Below, piece by piece: positions 44,009 through 52,692 of a stretch of DNA of 64,000 bases. The translations under genes and the position numbers were made by a program. The notes below the pieces were generated by a model. It made no database searches, had not been told where the DNA came from, and was given only the letters and a program-made list of their open reading frames with translations. Numbering within the stretch: position 1 is the first letter of the stretch; each line of letters starts with the position of its first letter. This DNA is from Planococcus rifietoensis (GTDB taxonomy: Bacteria > Bacillota > Bacilli > Bacillales_A > Planococcaceae), in contig NZ_CP013659.2 of assembly GCF_001465795.2 (NCBI RefSeq), positions 2,002,501 to 2,066,500 of the forward strand. Reading direction: 5' to 3'.

Positions 44009-45016
44009 TTATTCCATCATTTCCGCAAGCAACGAATACGAATGCAGGCGGTCTTCCTGATAGAAAATCGGTGAATTGACGATGACTTCGTTGGCACGGG
44101 TTTTCGAGACAAATGCTTCAAGCTTCTCGCGCACCACTTCTGGCGTGCCGACAATCATCGATTCGGATTTCAGTTTATCCCGGAACATGACAATTTCACG
44201 CGGCGTCCATACCGAGCCAAGATCATCAATCGGCGGTTGGAAAGTCGTCGGTTCGCCTTTCATCAACGCAAACATCTGCTGCTGCGAAGACGTGGCGAGC
44301 CATTCCGCGCGTTCCTGCGTATCGGCGACGATAAGTGACACACCGACCATCGCATACGGGCTATCAAGCGCCGCTGATGGCTTGAAATTCTGGTGGTACA
44401 ACTGCAGCGCCTGCATCGTGAAGTCCGGCGCAAAATGGCTGGCGAATGAGAACGGCAAGCCTTTTTGCGCGGCGAGTTGAGCACTGAATCCACTCGATCC
44501 AAGCAGCCAGATTGGAATGTCCATGCCTGTTCCGGGGTACGCTTTGACTCGGCCGACCGGTTTATCGGAGAAATAATTCTCCAATTCCATCACTTGCTGC
44601 GGGAATTCGTCTCCCGTACTGTGTAGCGTACGGCGCAAAGCATAAGCAGTCGCCTGGTCACTGCCAGGTGCACGGCCAAGGCCGAGGTCGATGCGGTCCG
44701 GATACAATGACGCGAGCGTCCCGAATTGCTCCGCAATGACCAAAGGTGCGTGGTTTGGCAGCATGACGCCGCCTGAACCGACGCGGATCGAGTTGGTTTT
44801 TCCGGCAATATGCCCGATCAATACGGACGTTGCCGAACTGCCGATGCCTGGCATATTGTGATGCTCCGCCAGCCAGTAGCGGTTAAAACCAAGTTTCTCT
44901 ACATGCTGCGCAAGTTCTACGCTATTTGCAAATGATTCCGTTGCGTTGCTGCCTTCATTGACCGGCGCCAAGTCGAGCACAGCCACGGGAATCTGCTGAA
45001 ATGTTTTTTGTGTCAT
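44009..45016 (-). CDS. LLM-class flavin-dependent monooxygenase (luciferase-like)
   Basis: A 335-residue protein of the bacterial luciferase-like group that lacks the F420 marks. The starting [62 protein letters not shown] and the [20 protein letters not shown] block are typical of the MsnO8/YhbW subgroup. It would use FMNH2 and oxygen on an unknown organic substrate. ATG 45016 follows an AAAGGAG site; GTG 45028 lies within it. Single-gene unit. Confidence 0.85.
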   Translation of the reverse strand: MTQKTFQQIPVAVLDLAPVNEGSNATESFANSVELAQHVEKLGFNRYWLAEHHNMPGIGSSATSVLIGHIAGKTNSIRVGSGGVMLPNHAPLVIAEQFGTLASLYPDRIDLGLGRAPGSDQATAYALRRTLHSTGDEFPQQVMELENYFSDKPVGRVKAYPGTGMDIPIWLLGSSGFSAQLAAQKGLPFSFASHFAPDFTMQALQLYHQNFKPSAALDSPYAMVGVSLIVADTQERAEWLATSSQQQMFALMKGEPTTFQPPIDDLGSVWTPREIVMFRDKLKSESMIVGTPEVVREKLEAFVSKTRANEVIVNSPIFYQEDRLHSYSLLAEMME

Positions 45017-45112
45017 ATCTTTAAGCACTCCTTTACCCCTCCTATTGTAACGCTCAAATTTCGGAAGGCGTAAGAAAATGCTCAGAGATCGAATTCCATT
45101 TTTTCCCTGAAG

Positions 45113-45406
45113 CTAAACTGCCAAGTGCATGCACATCCACGTACTGCAGAAAATGCTTATCCAAAGCGCGAGGTTAATCAATAAAATGACGGGGTAGGAA
45201 ACCGATTCTGCTTTCTTCTTATAGAAATAGATCACGACGAGAATGGCCTCGACTACCCATAGCGGGATCATCCAGAGAAATTCAGGTGCAACAAAGCGCT
45301 TGTCCGTTTAGTTCTCCGCGATGGCCCCTTCTGCAAAAAACATGGAAATCGAAATGGCCATAAAGCCGCTGAACAATAAATTGCCCCATAATAAGACTGC
45401 TTTCAT
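45113..45406 (-). pseudogene. Membrane-protein gene interrupted by an in-frame TAA
   Basis: From ATG 45406 (GGGAGTGG ribosome site) the frame reads 32 residues of membrane protein (MKAVLLWGNLLFSG, FMAISISMFFAEGAIAEN), hits TAA at 45308-45310, then continues in the same frame for 64 residues of equally protein-like sequence (WMIPLWVVEAILVVIYFYKK and VILLINLALWISIFCSTWM) to a TAG at 45113. In total 97 codons with two or three membrane segments. A single nonsense mutation in an old gene is the simplest reading; a sequencing error is possible. The family is unknown. Confidence 0.7.
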
Positions 45407-45883
45407 GCACCGCCACTCCCTATGTAAGTTTGGTGAAAACTTGCCTAAACACAATTTAATCAGAGTGTTGAAGAAGCCTATAATCATCTATAAATGAAAA
45501 GAGTGTGACACTATTCCACAATTTAAAAATCAACGAATTATCTCAGTATTTGGAGAAGCGTTCGTTCGACTCCTGTGGGAGCAGCGAAGCGACGGGTTTG
45601 AGAGACCCCGCAGACAATGAATGAGCGAAGCTGTGCTGAGAACATTCATTTGCGACGCATCTGCTTGCAATATTTTTTGCGATGCATTTGCTTGCAAATG
45701 TGAGAGCAGATGTGGGAGCAGATGTGGGAGCAAGCGGGTTTTCTGCGATGCTCGAACGTAGTGAGAGTTGAGCACAAGGGTCTTCGATAGCGGGTGAGGA
45801 GGCTCGATTCCCGCCCCACGGAAAGCGAGCGATAAGCTTCGGAAAATACGGCTTTTTAACTTTCTCGACAGCCTGATTTAATT
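45407..45883. other. Intergenic region occupied mainly by a dispersed element
   Basis: This 477-base stretch between two broken genes holds copy A of the dispersed repeat (45461-45875) and short AT-rich flanks. Confidence 0.7.
45461..45875 (+). repeat. Dispersed element, copy A (about 415 bp)
   Basis: It shares with copy B at 56118-56492 the left end (CAGAGTGTTG, AGAAG, CTATAATC), three internal blocks (CGGGTTTGAGAGACCCCGC; TGAATGAGCGAAGCTGTGCT; GGAGGCTCGATTCCCGCCCC) and the right end TTTCTCGACAGCC, in the same order and orientation. The ends form an imperfect inverted repeat: AATTTAATCAGAGTGTTGAA against AATTAAATCAGGCTGTCGAG read from the other strand. Copy A has extra short tandem motifs (GAGCAGATGTGG repeated, CTGCTTGCAA/TTGCTTGCAA) that copy B lacks. 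No protein is encoded. Confidence 0.85.
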
Positions 45884-46552
45884 TTATGCATTTAACTCTT
45901 GGACGATCCTATTCACTTCGTCCAACTCATCTATAGCGTAATCCGCCGCAGCTTCATTCCACCCAGCATCTTTCTTCCATACCCCGATCATGCCGGCATT
46001 TTAGCGGCCTCTACATCCGTCGTTGGATGATCCCCGACAAACAAACTGTGGGAAGGCAAGACATTCAAGCTGGCCATCGCTCTTTCAAAAATCCGCGGAT
46101 CGGGCTTTCTTAAATTCTCGCTTTCAGAAATCAAGATCACATCAAACCACTTCTCGATTCCCAAGGCTTTAATATTATCCAACTGGAACTTTTCTTTGCC
46201 ATTCGAGATAATTCCTAGCTTCACGCCTTGTTGTTTCAAGCTCTCCAGCATTGCTTGAAGGCCATCGAAAGGATGGCAATGGAAACGAAAATGGGCGAGA
46301 TAATCTTCCAATAAAAGTTCCACCGTTGTCTGTTCGATTTCAAATTCCTGGATCAATTGTGCATAGACCCGGTCTTTCCAGACATAGCCGCGACTATCCA
46401 ATTCAATAAAGCGGCCGACGTACAACTCTTTCGGAATATGCCCGAGAGATCCATGCATCCGTTCGTATTGATCGTCCGTCGATAAACGACACCACTGAAG
46501 CATCCCGATTGAGCAAGGTCCCGTCCAAATCAAACAGCACCGCTTGAATCAT
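45884..46552 (-). pseudogene. HAD superfamily hydrolase gene with two frameshifts
   Basis: ATG 46552 (overlapping the phosphatase stop, ATGA) opens MIQAVLFDLDGTLLNRDASVVSF with an intact motif I. Near 46471-46485 one base too many shifts the frame; the body (DDQYERMHGSLGHIPKELY to SLFVGDHPTTDVEAAK, with motifs II and IV) is then in the next frame. Near 45996-46003 one base is missing in an A run, and the end NAGMIGVWKKDAGWNEAAADYAIDELDEV reads in the first frame to TAA at 45884. The two shifts cancel. Originally about 222 residues, a phosphoglycolate-phosphatase-like HAD enzyme. Confidence 0.8.
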
Positions 46553-47097
46553 CGAGAGTCCTCATTCCACAATCGTTCCCCGCTCTTTCCATCTGGCGCA
46601 TCAGTTAAAACAAACACATCCGGATTGCTTAAAGCACGCCATCCTTCAAACCCGAAGCCCTCTACATAACGCGACAGAAGCAAGGCCATAATATTGCCAT
46701 GGGTAACGATTGCTGCTGTTTGGCCACTTTTTTCAAGCTCGCCTGCGACTTGTGAAATACGGTCCAGCGCCTGTCTGCTGGATTCGCCGCCTTCAAGCAC
46801 AAGATCGTGGTCATCGAATGTGCTCTTCAAGCGCTCGAACCAATCCGTAAGATTTCCTGAACTCAAGATCCGTTCTTTCAAACGCTCGTCGGTTTCGATT
46901 TCTACAGCCAACGCTTCTGCTAACGGTGCGATCGATTGAACGGCTCGGGTATACGGGCTCGAGACAATCCGCTCGATCCCCAGCTCACTCAAAAAGCCGC
47001 TTAATTCTACAGCTTGTGCCATCCCGGTTTCCGTAAGCTCTGCCCCCGGCTCCTGTCCAGAAGCGGCACAATGCCGGATGATGTAAATCTTCGTCAC
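46549..47097 (-). CDS. Histidine phosphatase family protein
   Basis: A 182-residue phosphoglycerate-mutase-like phosphatase. The phosphoacceptor motif is IIRHCAASGQ (RHC in place of the usual RHG), the second arginine lies in SSPYTRAVQS, the acid in LEGGESSRQALDR, and the second histidine in AIVTHGNIMALLL. Starts with GTG. The following HAD phosphatase gene is coupled by a four-base overlap but is broken. Substrate unknown. Confidence 0.85.
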   Translation of the reverse strand: MTKIYIIRHCAASGQEPGAELTETGMAQAVELSGFLSELGIERIVSSPYTRAVQSIAPLAEALAVEIETDERLKERILSSGNLTDWFERLKSTFDDHDLVLEGGESSRQALDRISQVAGELEKSGQTAAIVTHGNIMALLLSRYVEGFGFEGWRALSNPDVFVLTDAPDGKSGERLWNEDSR

Positions 47098-47118
47098 TTG
47101 AAATCACTCCATTTTCGT

Positions 47119-47310
47119 TTATAAACCAAGCAAATCCGCCATGATTTCTGCGCTGCCTGGCGAGAACATGAATAGGGAAAAGCCGATGCATAGAGCACCG
47201 CCAACGAGCAAGCCGATTTTCACAACGAGCGGAAATCCTCTTTTCGGCAAAATCCCTGCGAAAAATAAACAAATTCCGATGAATAACAACAGCATATACC
47301 AGAAGCCCAT
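47119..47310 (-). CDS. Small two-segment membrane protein
   Basis: A 63-residue protein. ATG 47310 has an AAAGGGGTGGG ribosome site. Two hydrophobic segments: FWYMLLLFIGICLFFAGIL and VVKIGLLVGGALCIGFSLFMF, joined by a basic turn PKRGFP. Family unknown. 21 bases before the histidine phosphatase gene, so probably cotranscribed. Confidence 0.6.
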   Translation of the reverse strand: MGFWYMLLLFIGICLFFAGILPKRGFPLVVKIGLLVGGALCIGFSLFMFSPGSAEIMADLLGL

Positions 47311-47432
47311 CTGCCCACCCCTTTTCAATATGTTAATAACTGGACGCTTCTTGAATGAAAAGGTTCTGCTGTAATATGTCTATTGTCACTCCTGAATTCA
47401 GCTTACCATATGCCTGACTGCTTACTAGACAG

Positions 47433-47473
47433 AAAATCACCCGCTGCAAAAAATCGCAGCGGGTGATTTTTTT
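47433..47473 (-). terminator. Terminator of the MerR/acyl-CoA operon
   Basis: AAAATCACCCGCTGC pairs with GCAGCGGGTGATTTT, next to the acyl-CoA dehydrogenase stop. Confidence 0.9.
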
Positions 47474-49145
47474 ACTTATCCATCACTTCTTTAAAATAGT
47501 TCACGGTCTTCATTTTTCCTCCTATTGTTCTTGTATTCCATGTCACTTCAGTGAAAATTTCCGCAAGCGGCGCATACATGCCGCCATGTTTTTCAGCCCA
47601 TTCAAGCGCGACAGTGTTCTCGAAAAGCTGCGCCATTTTCTTCATCAGGCTCTTCGCCTCGAAGCTTTGCAGCGCCGCATCGAATCCGGCAAACGCCGTC
47701 AGCTCCTCACCAAGCTCTTTCGTTTTCTCTTTCAGCAATTCCACATCAGCGCTCGCCTGCAGCTTTGCCAAGCGTTTTTGGATATAGTCGATGAATATTT
47801 CATGCGCTGACAATTTATTAACGAGGCGGATTAGCTCGAGCCCGAGAATATTCGCCGTACCTTCCCAAACGGTGAGCACTTGTGCATCGCGCAATAGGCG
47901 CGGCGTGACGAAATCCTCGATATAGCCGTTGCCGCCGTGCATCTCGATCGCTTCGTGCGAGAAATGGATCGCCTGTTCAGCTGATTCTTTCTTTAAAATC
48001 GCGATGAGTAAGCGGTTCAGCACTTGTTCTTCTTGTGTCGCGCTTCCGGAAGTGACGTGGTCGTACAAGCCAATCAAATCGAAGATCGCCGCCGTTTCAA
48101 ACTCCTGCTTGGCACGCAGCTTCATCAGGCTGTCCTGCACCATCGGAAAAGCGGTGAGCTTTTGGCCAAATGCATTGCGGCGTTCTGCGTATTCCGCTGC
48201 TTCATCAAGCGCGCGCTTCATGATGCCAATCGATGCGACCGCGTTGCAGATGCGCGACAAGTTCAACGCTTCCATCATATACTTAAGGCCATTTTTCGGG
48301 TCGCCGACGATATATGCTTTCGCGCCGTCGAACTCGACTTCGCCGGACGGCACCGCCCGGACACCGAGCTTGTCTTTCAAGCGGCGGATCTTGATGCCGT
48401 TCAGTTCGCCGTCCACTTTCCACGGCACCGCGAACAATGTCAGCCCCTTCGATCCTTCCGCTGCCCCTGGCATGCGGGCGAGTACCATCGCGACGCCCGC
48501 CATGCCGGCATTCGACGCGAAATATTTTTCCCCGTACAAGCGGTAACCGTCATCGGTCTCAAGGGCCTGCACGACATTTGCCCCGACATCCGAACCGCCT
48601 TGGCGCTCAGTCAGGAAAGTCGCTCCTTCAAATAATTCCATGTCCCCTGTCGCACAGACATGCGGCATGAACTTTCTCTTCAGTGCTTCATCTGCATAAT
48701 GGTCAAGTAAATAAGCTGTCGCCATCGTCAACGTCACTGGACAATAAAAGCCGGGTTCCGATTGCGATAATAAATAACCTTGCGCAAAGCTGTAAACGTA
48801 ATTGCCTTTTCTTCCAAGCTCCGGAATCTCCTTGTGGACATAGCCGACAATACCGGTTCTGTAAGTTTCATCGACCGTCTTTCTATAGCCTTCATTGACC
48901 CAGACGTGTGAAATATCTTCGCCGAGACGGTTGTATTTCTCTAGCTTCGGTGCGCCTTCCCGGTCGGTATAGCGTGCGCGTTCGTCGATATCGCCCGCAG
49001 CCAGTTTGCCGAATGATTTCAGCTCACGTTGGGCATAGCGGAGAAAATCCTCCGGCAATTGTTGTGCCAATATTTTCTTCAAGGTCTCGTCATTTTCATA
49101 GAAATTGCGTTCGCCGCTCGGTGTGGCACCTTTCAAGACGACCAT
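47472..49145 (-). CDS. Acyl-CoA dehydrogenase family protein (AidB-like)
   Basis: A 557-residue flavoprotein. The N-terminal domain (residues 1-160), the FAD/substrate segment ATFLTERQGGSDVGANVV, the RLKDKLGVRAVPSGEVEFDGAKAYIVG strand, and IEMHGGNGYIEDFVTPRLLRDAQVLTVWEGTANI carry the family marks. The length and the C-terminal 100-residue helical addition match AidB-type dehydrogenases. It starts directly after the CoA ligase stop. With that ligase it would activate and oxidise a fatty or branched acyl substrate. Confidence 0.87.
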   Translation of the reverse strand: MVVLKGATPSGERNFYENDETLKKILAQQLPEDFLRYAQRELKSFGKLAAGDIDERARYTDREGAPKLEKYNRLGEDISHVWVNEGYRKTVDETYRTGIVGYVHKEIPELGRKGNYVYSFAQGYLLSQSEPGFYCPVTLTMATAYLLDHYADEALKRKFMPHVCATGDMELFEGATFLTERQGGSDVGANVVQALETDDGYRLYGEKYFASNAGMAGVAMVLARMPGAAEGSKGLTLFAVPWKVDGELNGIKIRRLKDKLGVRAVPSGEVEFDGAKAYIVGDPKNGLKYMMEALNLSRICNAVASIGIMKRALDEAAEYAERRNAFGQKLTAFPMVQDSLMKLRAKQEFETAAIFDLIGLYDHVTSGSATQEEQVLNRLLIAILKKESAEQAIHFSHEAIEMHGGNGYIEDFVTPRLLRDAQVLTVWEGTANILGLELIRLVNKLSAHEIFIDYIQKRLAKLQASADVELLKEKTKELGEELTAFAGFDAALQSFEAKSLMKKMAQLFENTVALEWAEKHGGMYAPLAEIFTEVTWNTRTIGGKMKTVNYFKEVMDK

Positions 49146-50648
49146 TTAAACACGCCCTTCCCGCAACGGCTGCTTGAGGATCTTGCCGGATGCGTTGCGT
49201 GGCAATGCTTCGACTTGTTCTATGAGCTTCGGCACTTTATAGCTTGCCAGTTCATTTCCTGCGAATGCTTTAATTTCTTCTGCACTCAATTCACGTGATG
49301 CGGCGAAATATGCTTTTACCGTTTCTCCCCATTCCGCATGCGGCACCCCGATTACTGCGGTTTCATGAATATCGGGATGCGTAATGAGCACTTCTTCGAT
49401 TTCCTTGGGGTAAATATTGACGCCGCCTGAAATGATCAAATCCTTCTTGCGGTCGACAACCCAAATAAATCCGTCTTCATCGAATTTCGCCAAGTCGCCT
49501 GTTTTCAGCCAATCGCCGATAAAGGTTTCTTTCGTCGCTTCCTCGTTCTTGTAATAGCCGAGCATATTGCCTTCGCCCCGGAGCAGGATCTCCCCGACTT
49601 CGCCGGGCGCAACGTCCTGCCCGTCCAGATCCACAATGCGGATTTCGGTATGGAGCGCGGCGCGTTTGCCGATGCTCCCCGCTTTTTCCGCATGTTCCGG
49701 CCCCGTCATCAAGGTTCCGCTCGGCCCTGCTTCTGTCAGGCCATACACGCAGACCAAATTATCGGTACGGAATGATTCCTGGACGAATTTCACTTCTCCC
49801 GCAGACAGCGGTGCACTTCCGTAAATCCACCATTTCATCGAAGACAAATCGCGCTGGCCGACCTCTGGATGTTTGGCGGTCATGAGATAAGCGACCGGCG
49901 CACCGAAGAAATGGGTCGTCCGTTCCCCTTCGACCGTATCAAGCAACAAGTCCGGCGTGAACGTCGGGACGAGCACATGCTTCGCGCCGACGATCATTCC
50001 GGCCACCAAAAACAAGTGGAGCGGTGCAGAATGGCTGAGCGGCATCATATGGAGCAGGCGGCTATCCGGTTTCATCTCCATTTCGACACAGATCATCTGC
50101 GCAACCGTCAGCACATTGCGATGGCTGAACAGGACGCCTTTCGGTTTGCCGGTCGTTCCGGACGTGTAAAGGATTGTCGATGGCTCGTCGTCCTGTGCAT
50201 GGGAAGTTAATATTTCTTCCGTTTCCGTTCTTATCAAGTCGGAGAATGCTTCCCAGCCAGGTACTGCTTGCCCGGACTTGACCAAAAGCAATCCATTCGT
50301 TTCCAGAGACTTTACAGCATCAAATATCAGTTCATGAACGAAAAGCGCTTTGGCATCTGAATGTTCCAAGATATAGCCGATTTCTTTTGGCCCGAGTTTT
50401 GCACTGATCGGCACGATGATCGCGTTGATACGCTGCACAGCAAAATAGCTTACAACGAATTCCGGTACATTCGGCATGAACAAGACGATTTTGTCCCCTT
50501 TGCTGATACCCCGTTTCATCAACGAGTGCGCCAAGTTATTCGCAATTTTGTCCACTTCACGGAACGTTAAACGCTGCCCCATCCCCACCAGCGCCTCTTG
50601 TTCCGGATATTTCCGTGCATTCCGCTCCAGCAATTGTGAAATATTCAT
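49146..50648 (-). CDS. Acyl-CoA synthetase (AMP-forming, class I)
   Basis: A 500-residue adenylate-forming ligase. P-loop ILYTSGTTGKPKGVLFSHRN, A5-type VYGLTEAGPSGT, A8 YKTGDL-like WLKTGDLAKFDEDGFIWVVDRKKDLIISGGVNIYPKEIE and the C-terminal lysine in NASGKILKQPLRE are intact. It joins CoA to an acid, probably medium or long chain. It overlaps the MerR gene by four bases and leads into the dehydrogenase. Confidence 0.9.
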   Translation of the reverse strand: MNISQLLERNARKYPEQEALVGMGQRLTFREVDKIANNLAHSLMKRGISKGDKIVLFMPNVPEFVVSYFAVQRINAIIVPISAKLGPKEIGYILEHSDAKALFVHELIFDAVKSLETNGLLLVKSGQAVPGWEAFSDLIRTETEEILTSHAQDDEPSTILYTSGTTGKPKGVLFSHRNVLTVAQMICVEMEMKPDSRLLHMMPLSHSAPLHLFLVAGMIVGAKHVLVPTFTPDLLLDTVEGERTTHFFGAPVAYLMTAKHPEVGQRDLSSMKWWIYGSAPLSAGEVKFVQESFRTDNLVCVYGLTEAGPSGTLMTGPEHAEKAGSIGKRAALHTEIRIVDLDGQDVAPGEVGEILLRGEGNMLGYYKNEEATKETFIGDWLKTGDLAKFDEDGFIWVVDRKKDLIISGGVNIYPKEIEEVLITHPDIHETAVIGVPHAEWGETVKAYFAASRELSAEEIKAFAGNELASYKVPKLIEQVEALPRNASGKILKQPLREGRV

Positions 50649-51028
50649 TTTGCCATCCCCTTCAGTTTCGATAATTTTTCATTAAACTCCCCTAGCAAAG
50701 ACTCCATCTCTTGTTTCGTCTTTTCAAGTTCTTCGATGCGGCGCTCCATTTCCTCTATCTGCTTTTTGCCGTACTCGATTGTGCGTTCGAGCTGTTTCTT
50801 GCCCGAGCGGTCAGCATTGAACAGCAGCACCATTTCTTTGATTTCCTCTAGTGTGAAACCGTATTTTTTGCCTCGATCGATGAGCTTGAGTTTCGCGATT
50901 TCGGCATTCGAAAACAGCCGCTTATTGGAATCTGTTCGTTCTGGCTTCAGCATGCCTAGTTCCTCGTAATAGCGGATCGTCCGCGTGGTCACCCCGAATT
51001 CCTCTGCGGCTTCGCGTATCGTTTTCAT
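50645..51028 (-). CDS. MerR family transcriptional regulator
   Basis: A 127-residue protein. MKTIREAAEEFGVTTRTIRYYEELGMLKPERTDSNKRLFSNAEIAKLKLIDRGKKYGFTLEEIKEMV is a MerR DNA-binding domain, followed by a coiled coil (ERTIEYGKKQIEEMERRIEELEKTKQEMESLL). There are no metal-binding cysteines. It heads the ligase-dehydrogenase operon, and a LiuR-like palindrome lies upstream, so it is likely a repressor of acyl-CoA catabolism released by an acyl-CoA. Confidence 0.9.
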   Translation of the reverse strand: MKTIREAAEEFGVTTRTIRYYEELGMLKPERTDSNKRLFSNAEIAKLKLIDRGKKYGFTLEEIKEMVLLFNADRSGKKQLERTIEYGKKQIEEMERRIEELEKTKQEMESLLGEFNEKLSKLKGMAK

Positions 51029-51073
51029 CTCCCATCCCCTTTGTCTGATTTTTTTGATAGTTAAAGCTTACCA

Positions 51074-51089
51074 TTGACGTTAACGTAAA
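51074..51089. promoter_or_regulatory. LiuR-type operator upstream of the MerR gene
   Basis: TTGACGTTAACGTAAA, a near-perfect palindrome about 46 bases before the MerR start. It resembles the LiuR operator consensus of MerR regulators controlling branched-chain/fatty acid degradation. Confidence 0.55.
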
Positions 51090-51110
51090 GCACAAGAGCT
51101 TTCTAAATAT

Positions 51111-51149
51111 AAAAAGCCAGCAGCCTGCCGAATGGACAGGATGCTGGCT
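51111..51149 (-). terminator. Terminator of the amidohydrolase operon
   Basis: AAAAAGCCAGCA pairs with TGCTGGCT, with an inner CCTG/CAGG stem; T run on the minus strand. Confidence 0.75.
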
Positions 51150-51160
51150 CGAGATAGACC

Positions 51161-51916
51161 TTATTCAATTCCATACCATTTCAATGCATTACCATAGAGA
51201 ACTTTCTCTGCTTCGATGTCACCCAAAGTTTCTTGAATAACTGTGACATCACTCGCTTGAAATGGTTTTTTTGCTCGAGTCGACGGCAGGTCGGTGCCGA
51301 AGAGCAGCGCTTCAGGATTGAGTTCATGGATGGCTCTTATTGCTTGCGACGGGTCGAAGTCAATCCGCCCGAATCCGGTCGCTTTCACTTTGACGCCTTG
51401 TTCCACCAGCTTCAACAGTTCGGGGAATCCTTGTTTCGATAAGCCGAGATGATCGATGGACACGGCAGGCAAGCGGCTGATTACGTCTTTCAGTTCCACG
51501 AGATCTTCCGAATCGATGTACAGCTCTGCGTGCCACCCGGCGATGTCATGGACGCGCCTTGTGAAATGATCGAGCCGCTCGATCGCTTCCGAACCGCCGC
51601 GCTTCACATTAAACCGCACGGCACGTACGCCTTTTCCATGCAAATTGAGGATGTCTTCGTCCAATGTGTCCGCCGGCAATTGCGTCACGCCGACAAACCG
51701 GTCACCGAGCGTATCAAGTGCATCCACTAAATACGATTGGTCAAAGCCTTGGAACGAGCCCGACACGATGGCGCCTCCGGTTACTTCGAAGTTTTCTACA
51801 GCGGCCACATAATTCGAAGCGGTGAATGCAGGCGGCAAATAGCCTTGATTTTCGGTCAACGGAAATCGCGGGTCGATAATATGTAAATGGGCATCGAAGA
51901 TTTTTACTTTCTTCAT
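51161..51916 (-). CDS. Amidohydrolase-related TIM-barrel protein
   Basis: A 251-residue metal-dependent hydrolase of the amidohydrolase 2 type. FDAHLHIIDPRFPL supplies the HxH metal site, AVSIDHLGLSKQG the later histidine, and LLFGTDLPSTRA the aspartate. Relatives act on lactones (PDC/2-pyrone type) or decarboxylate aromatics. It overlaps the HIT gene start-stop by four bases. Substrate unknown. Confidence 0.8.
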   Translation of the reverse strand: MKKVKIFDAHLHIIDPRFPLTENQGYLPPAFTASNYVAAVENFEVTGGAIVSGSFQGFDQSYLVDALDTLGDRFVGVTQLPADTLDEDILNLHGKGVRAVRFNVKRGGSEAIERLDHFTRRVHDIAGWHAELYIDSEDLVELKDVISRLPAVSIDHLGLSKQGFPELLKLVEQGVKVKATGFGRIDFDPSQAIRAIHELNPEALLFGTDLPSTRAKKPFQASDVTVIQETLGDIEAEKVLYGNALKWYGIE

Positions 51917-52398
51917 CGCTTCAGTTCTTCCGTCAATGCCGAAATCGCTTGCCTGACACTCTTTAGATTCGCTTCATCGTTCATCTCATTTCGCGCATGC
52001 AAAAGCACCGGCCGCACCGACTCGACGGAACGCCCCAATTCGTACATCCATTCATAGCGCGGCACCATCCACGTATGGAAATGATGCGTCGTATCTTCAT
52101 TATAGAAATAATAGACCGATTCGATGCCAAGAACGTCGCGCTGTGCTTTGCGAATTTCCGACAGGATCGTGATGTAATCGAGCCGCTCCGCTTCGGTCAA
52201 TTCGTCCAAGCTTTTCAAATGGCGCTTTGAGGCGAGGATGATCAAGCCGGGGATGGGATAAGCCACATCTTGATGGGCGTGGAAATGCGCCGTCTCCACT
52301 ACGACTCCGCCTTCAGGTTCGATCAAGCCATCCACCAACGCGCAGCTCAGGCATTCCACTTCGACGGTTTCGCCATTTGCCAAGGTGATCGTTCTCAT
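51913..52398 (-). CDS. HIT-like nucleotide hydrolase/transferase
   Basis: A 161-residue protein with a histidine triad-like motif, HHFHTWMVPR, near residue 107 and a preceding GLIILASKRHLKSLDEL. The triad H-x-H-x-H is loosely kept (H-H-F-H), so it belongs to a diverged HIT branch. These bind and cleave nucleoside phosphoramidates. Coupled to the amidohydrolase downstream and to the small membrane gene upstream (one-base gap). Confidence 0.7.
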   Translation of the reverse strand: MRTITLANGETVEVECLSCALVDGLIEPEGGVVVETAHFHAHQDVAYPIPGLIILASKRHLKSLDELTEAERLDYITILSEIRKAQRDVLGIESVYYFYNEDTTHHFHTWMVPRYEWMYELGRSVESVRPVLLHARNEMNDEANLKSVRQAISALTEELKR

Positions 52399-52399
52399 T

Positions 52400-52639
52400 T
52401 CAATCGCCCTCCCCGCTAGTTTCTTTGTTAAAAACTTCTGAAGCGGAAAATACCACGAGCCCGATCATCAAAATCACAAACCAGTTGTCGATCAATGCGT
52501 TTCCAATAAAATATTCAGATATGCCATTCGCCAACAGAATCAATCCCCACGCTGCGAAAACCATAAAGTATCCATCTTTGCCGCCGTCTTGTTTATCGGT
52601 GTCTTCTACAAAAAATAAACTGAGCAATTTTTTCATCAT
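52400..52639 (-). CDS. Small two-segment membrane protein
   Basis: A 78-79-residue protein with hydrophobic segments YFMVFAAWGLILLANGISEYF and NWFVILMIGLVVFSASEVF and a charged N-terminus. Two ATG codons stand in a row at the start. Family unknown. First gene of the HIT-amidohydrolase operon. Confidence 0.65.
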   Translation of the reverse strand: MMKKLLSLFFVEDTDKQDGGKDGYFMVFAAWGLILLANGISEYFIGNALIDNWFVILMIGLVVFSASEVFNKETSGEGD

Positions 52640-52692
52640 CCTATCGCCCCTTTTGCATTTTAGCTTTCTGCAAATTTATGTATTGCCTCCAA

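Noticed and set aside
45530..45775. Minus-strand frame in dispersed element copy A
   Set aside because: The frame shares its sequence with a frame in copy B (NVLSTASLIHCL) only because both lie in the repeat; no start signal.
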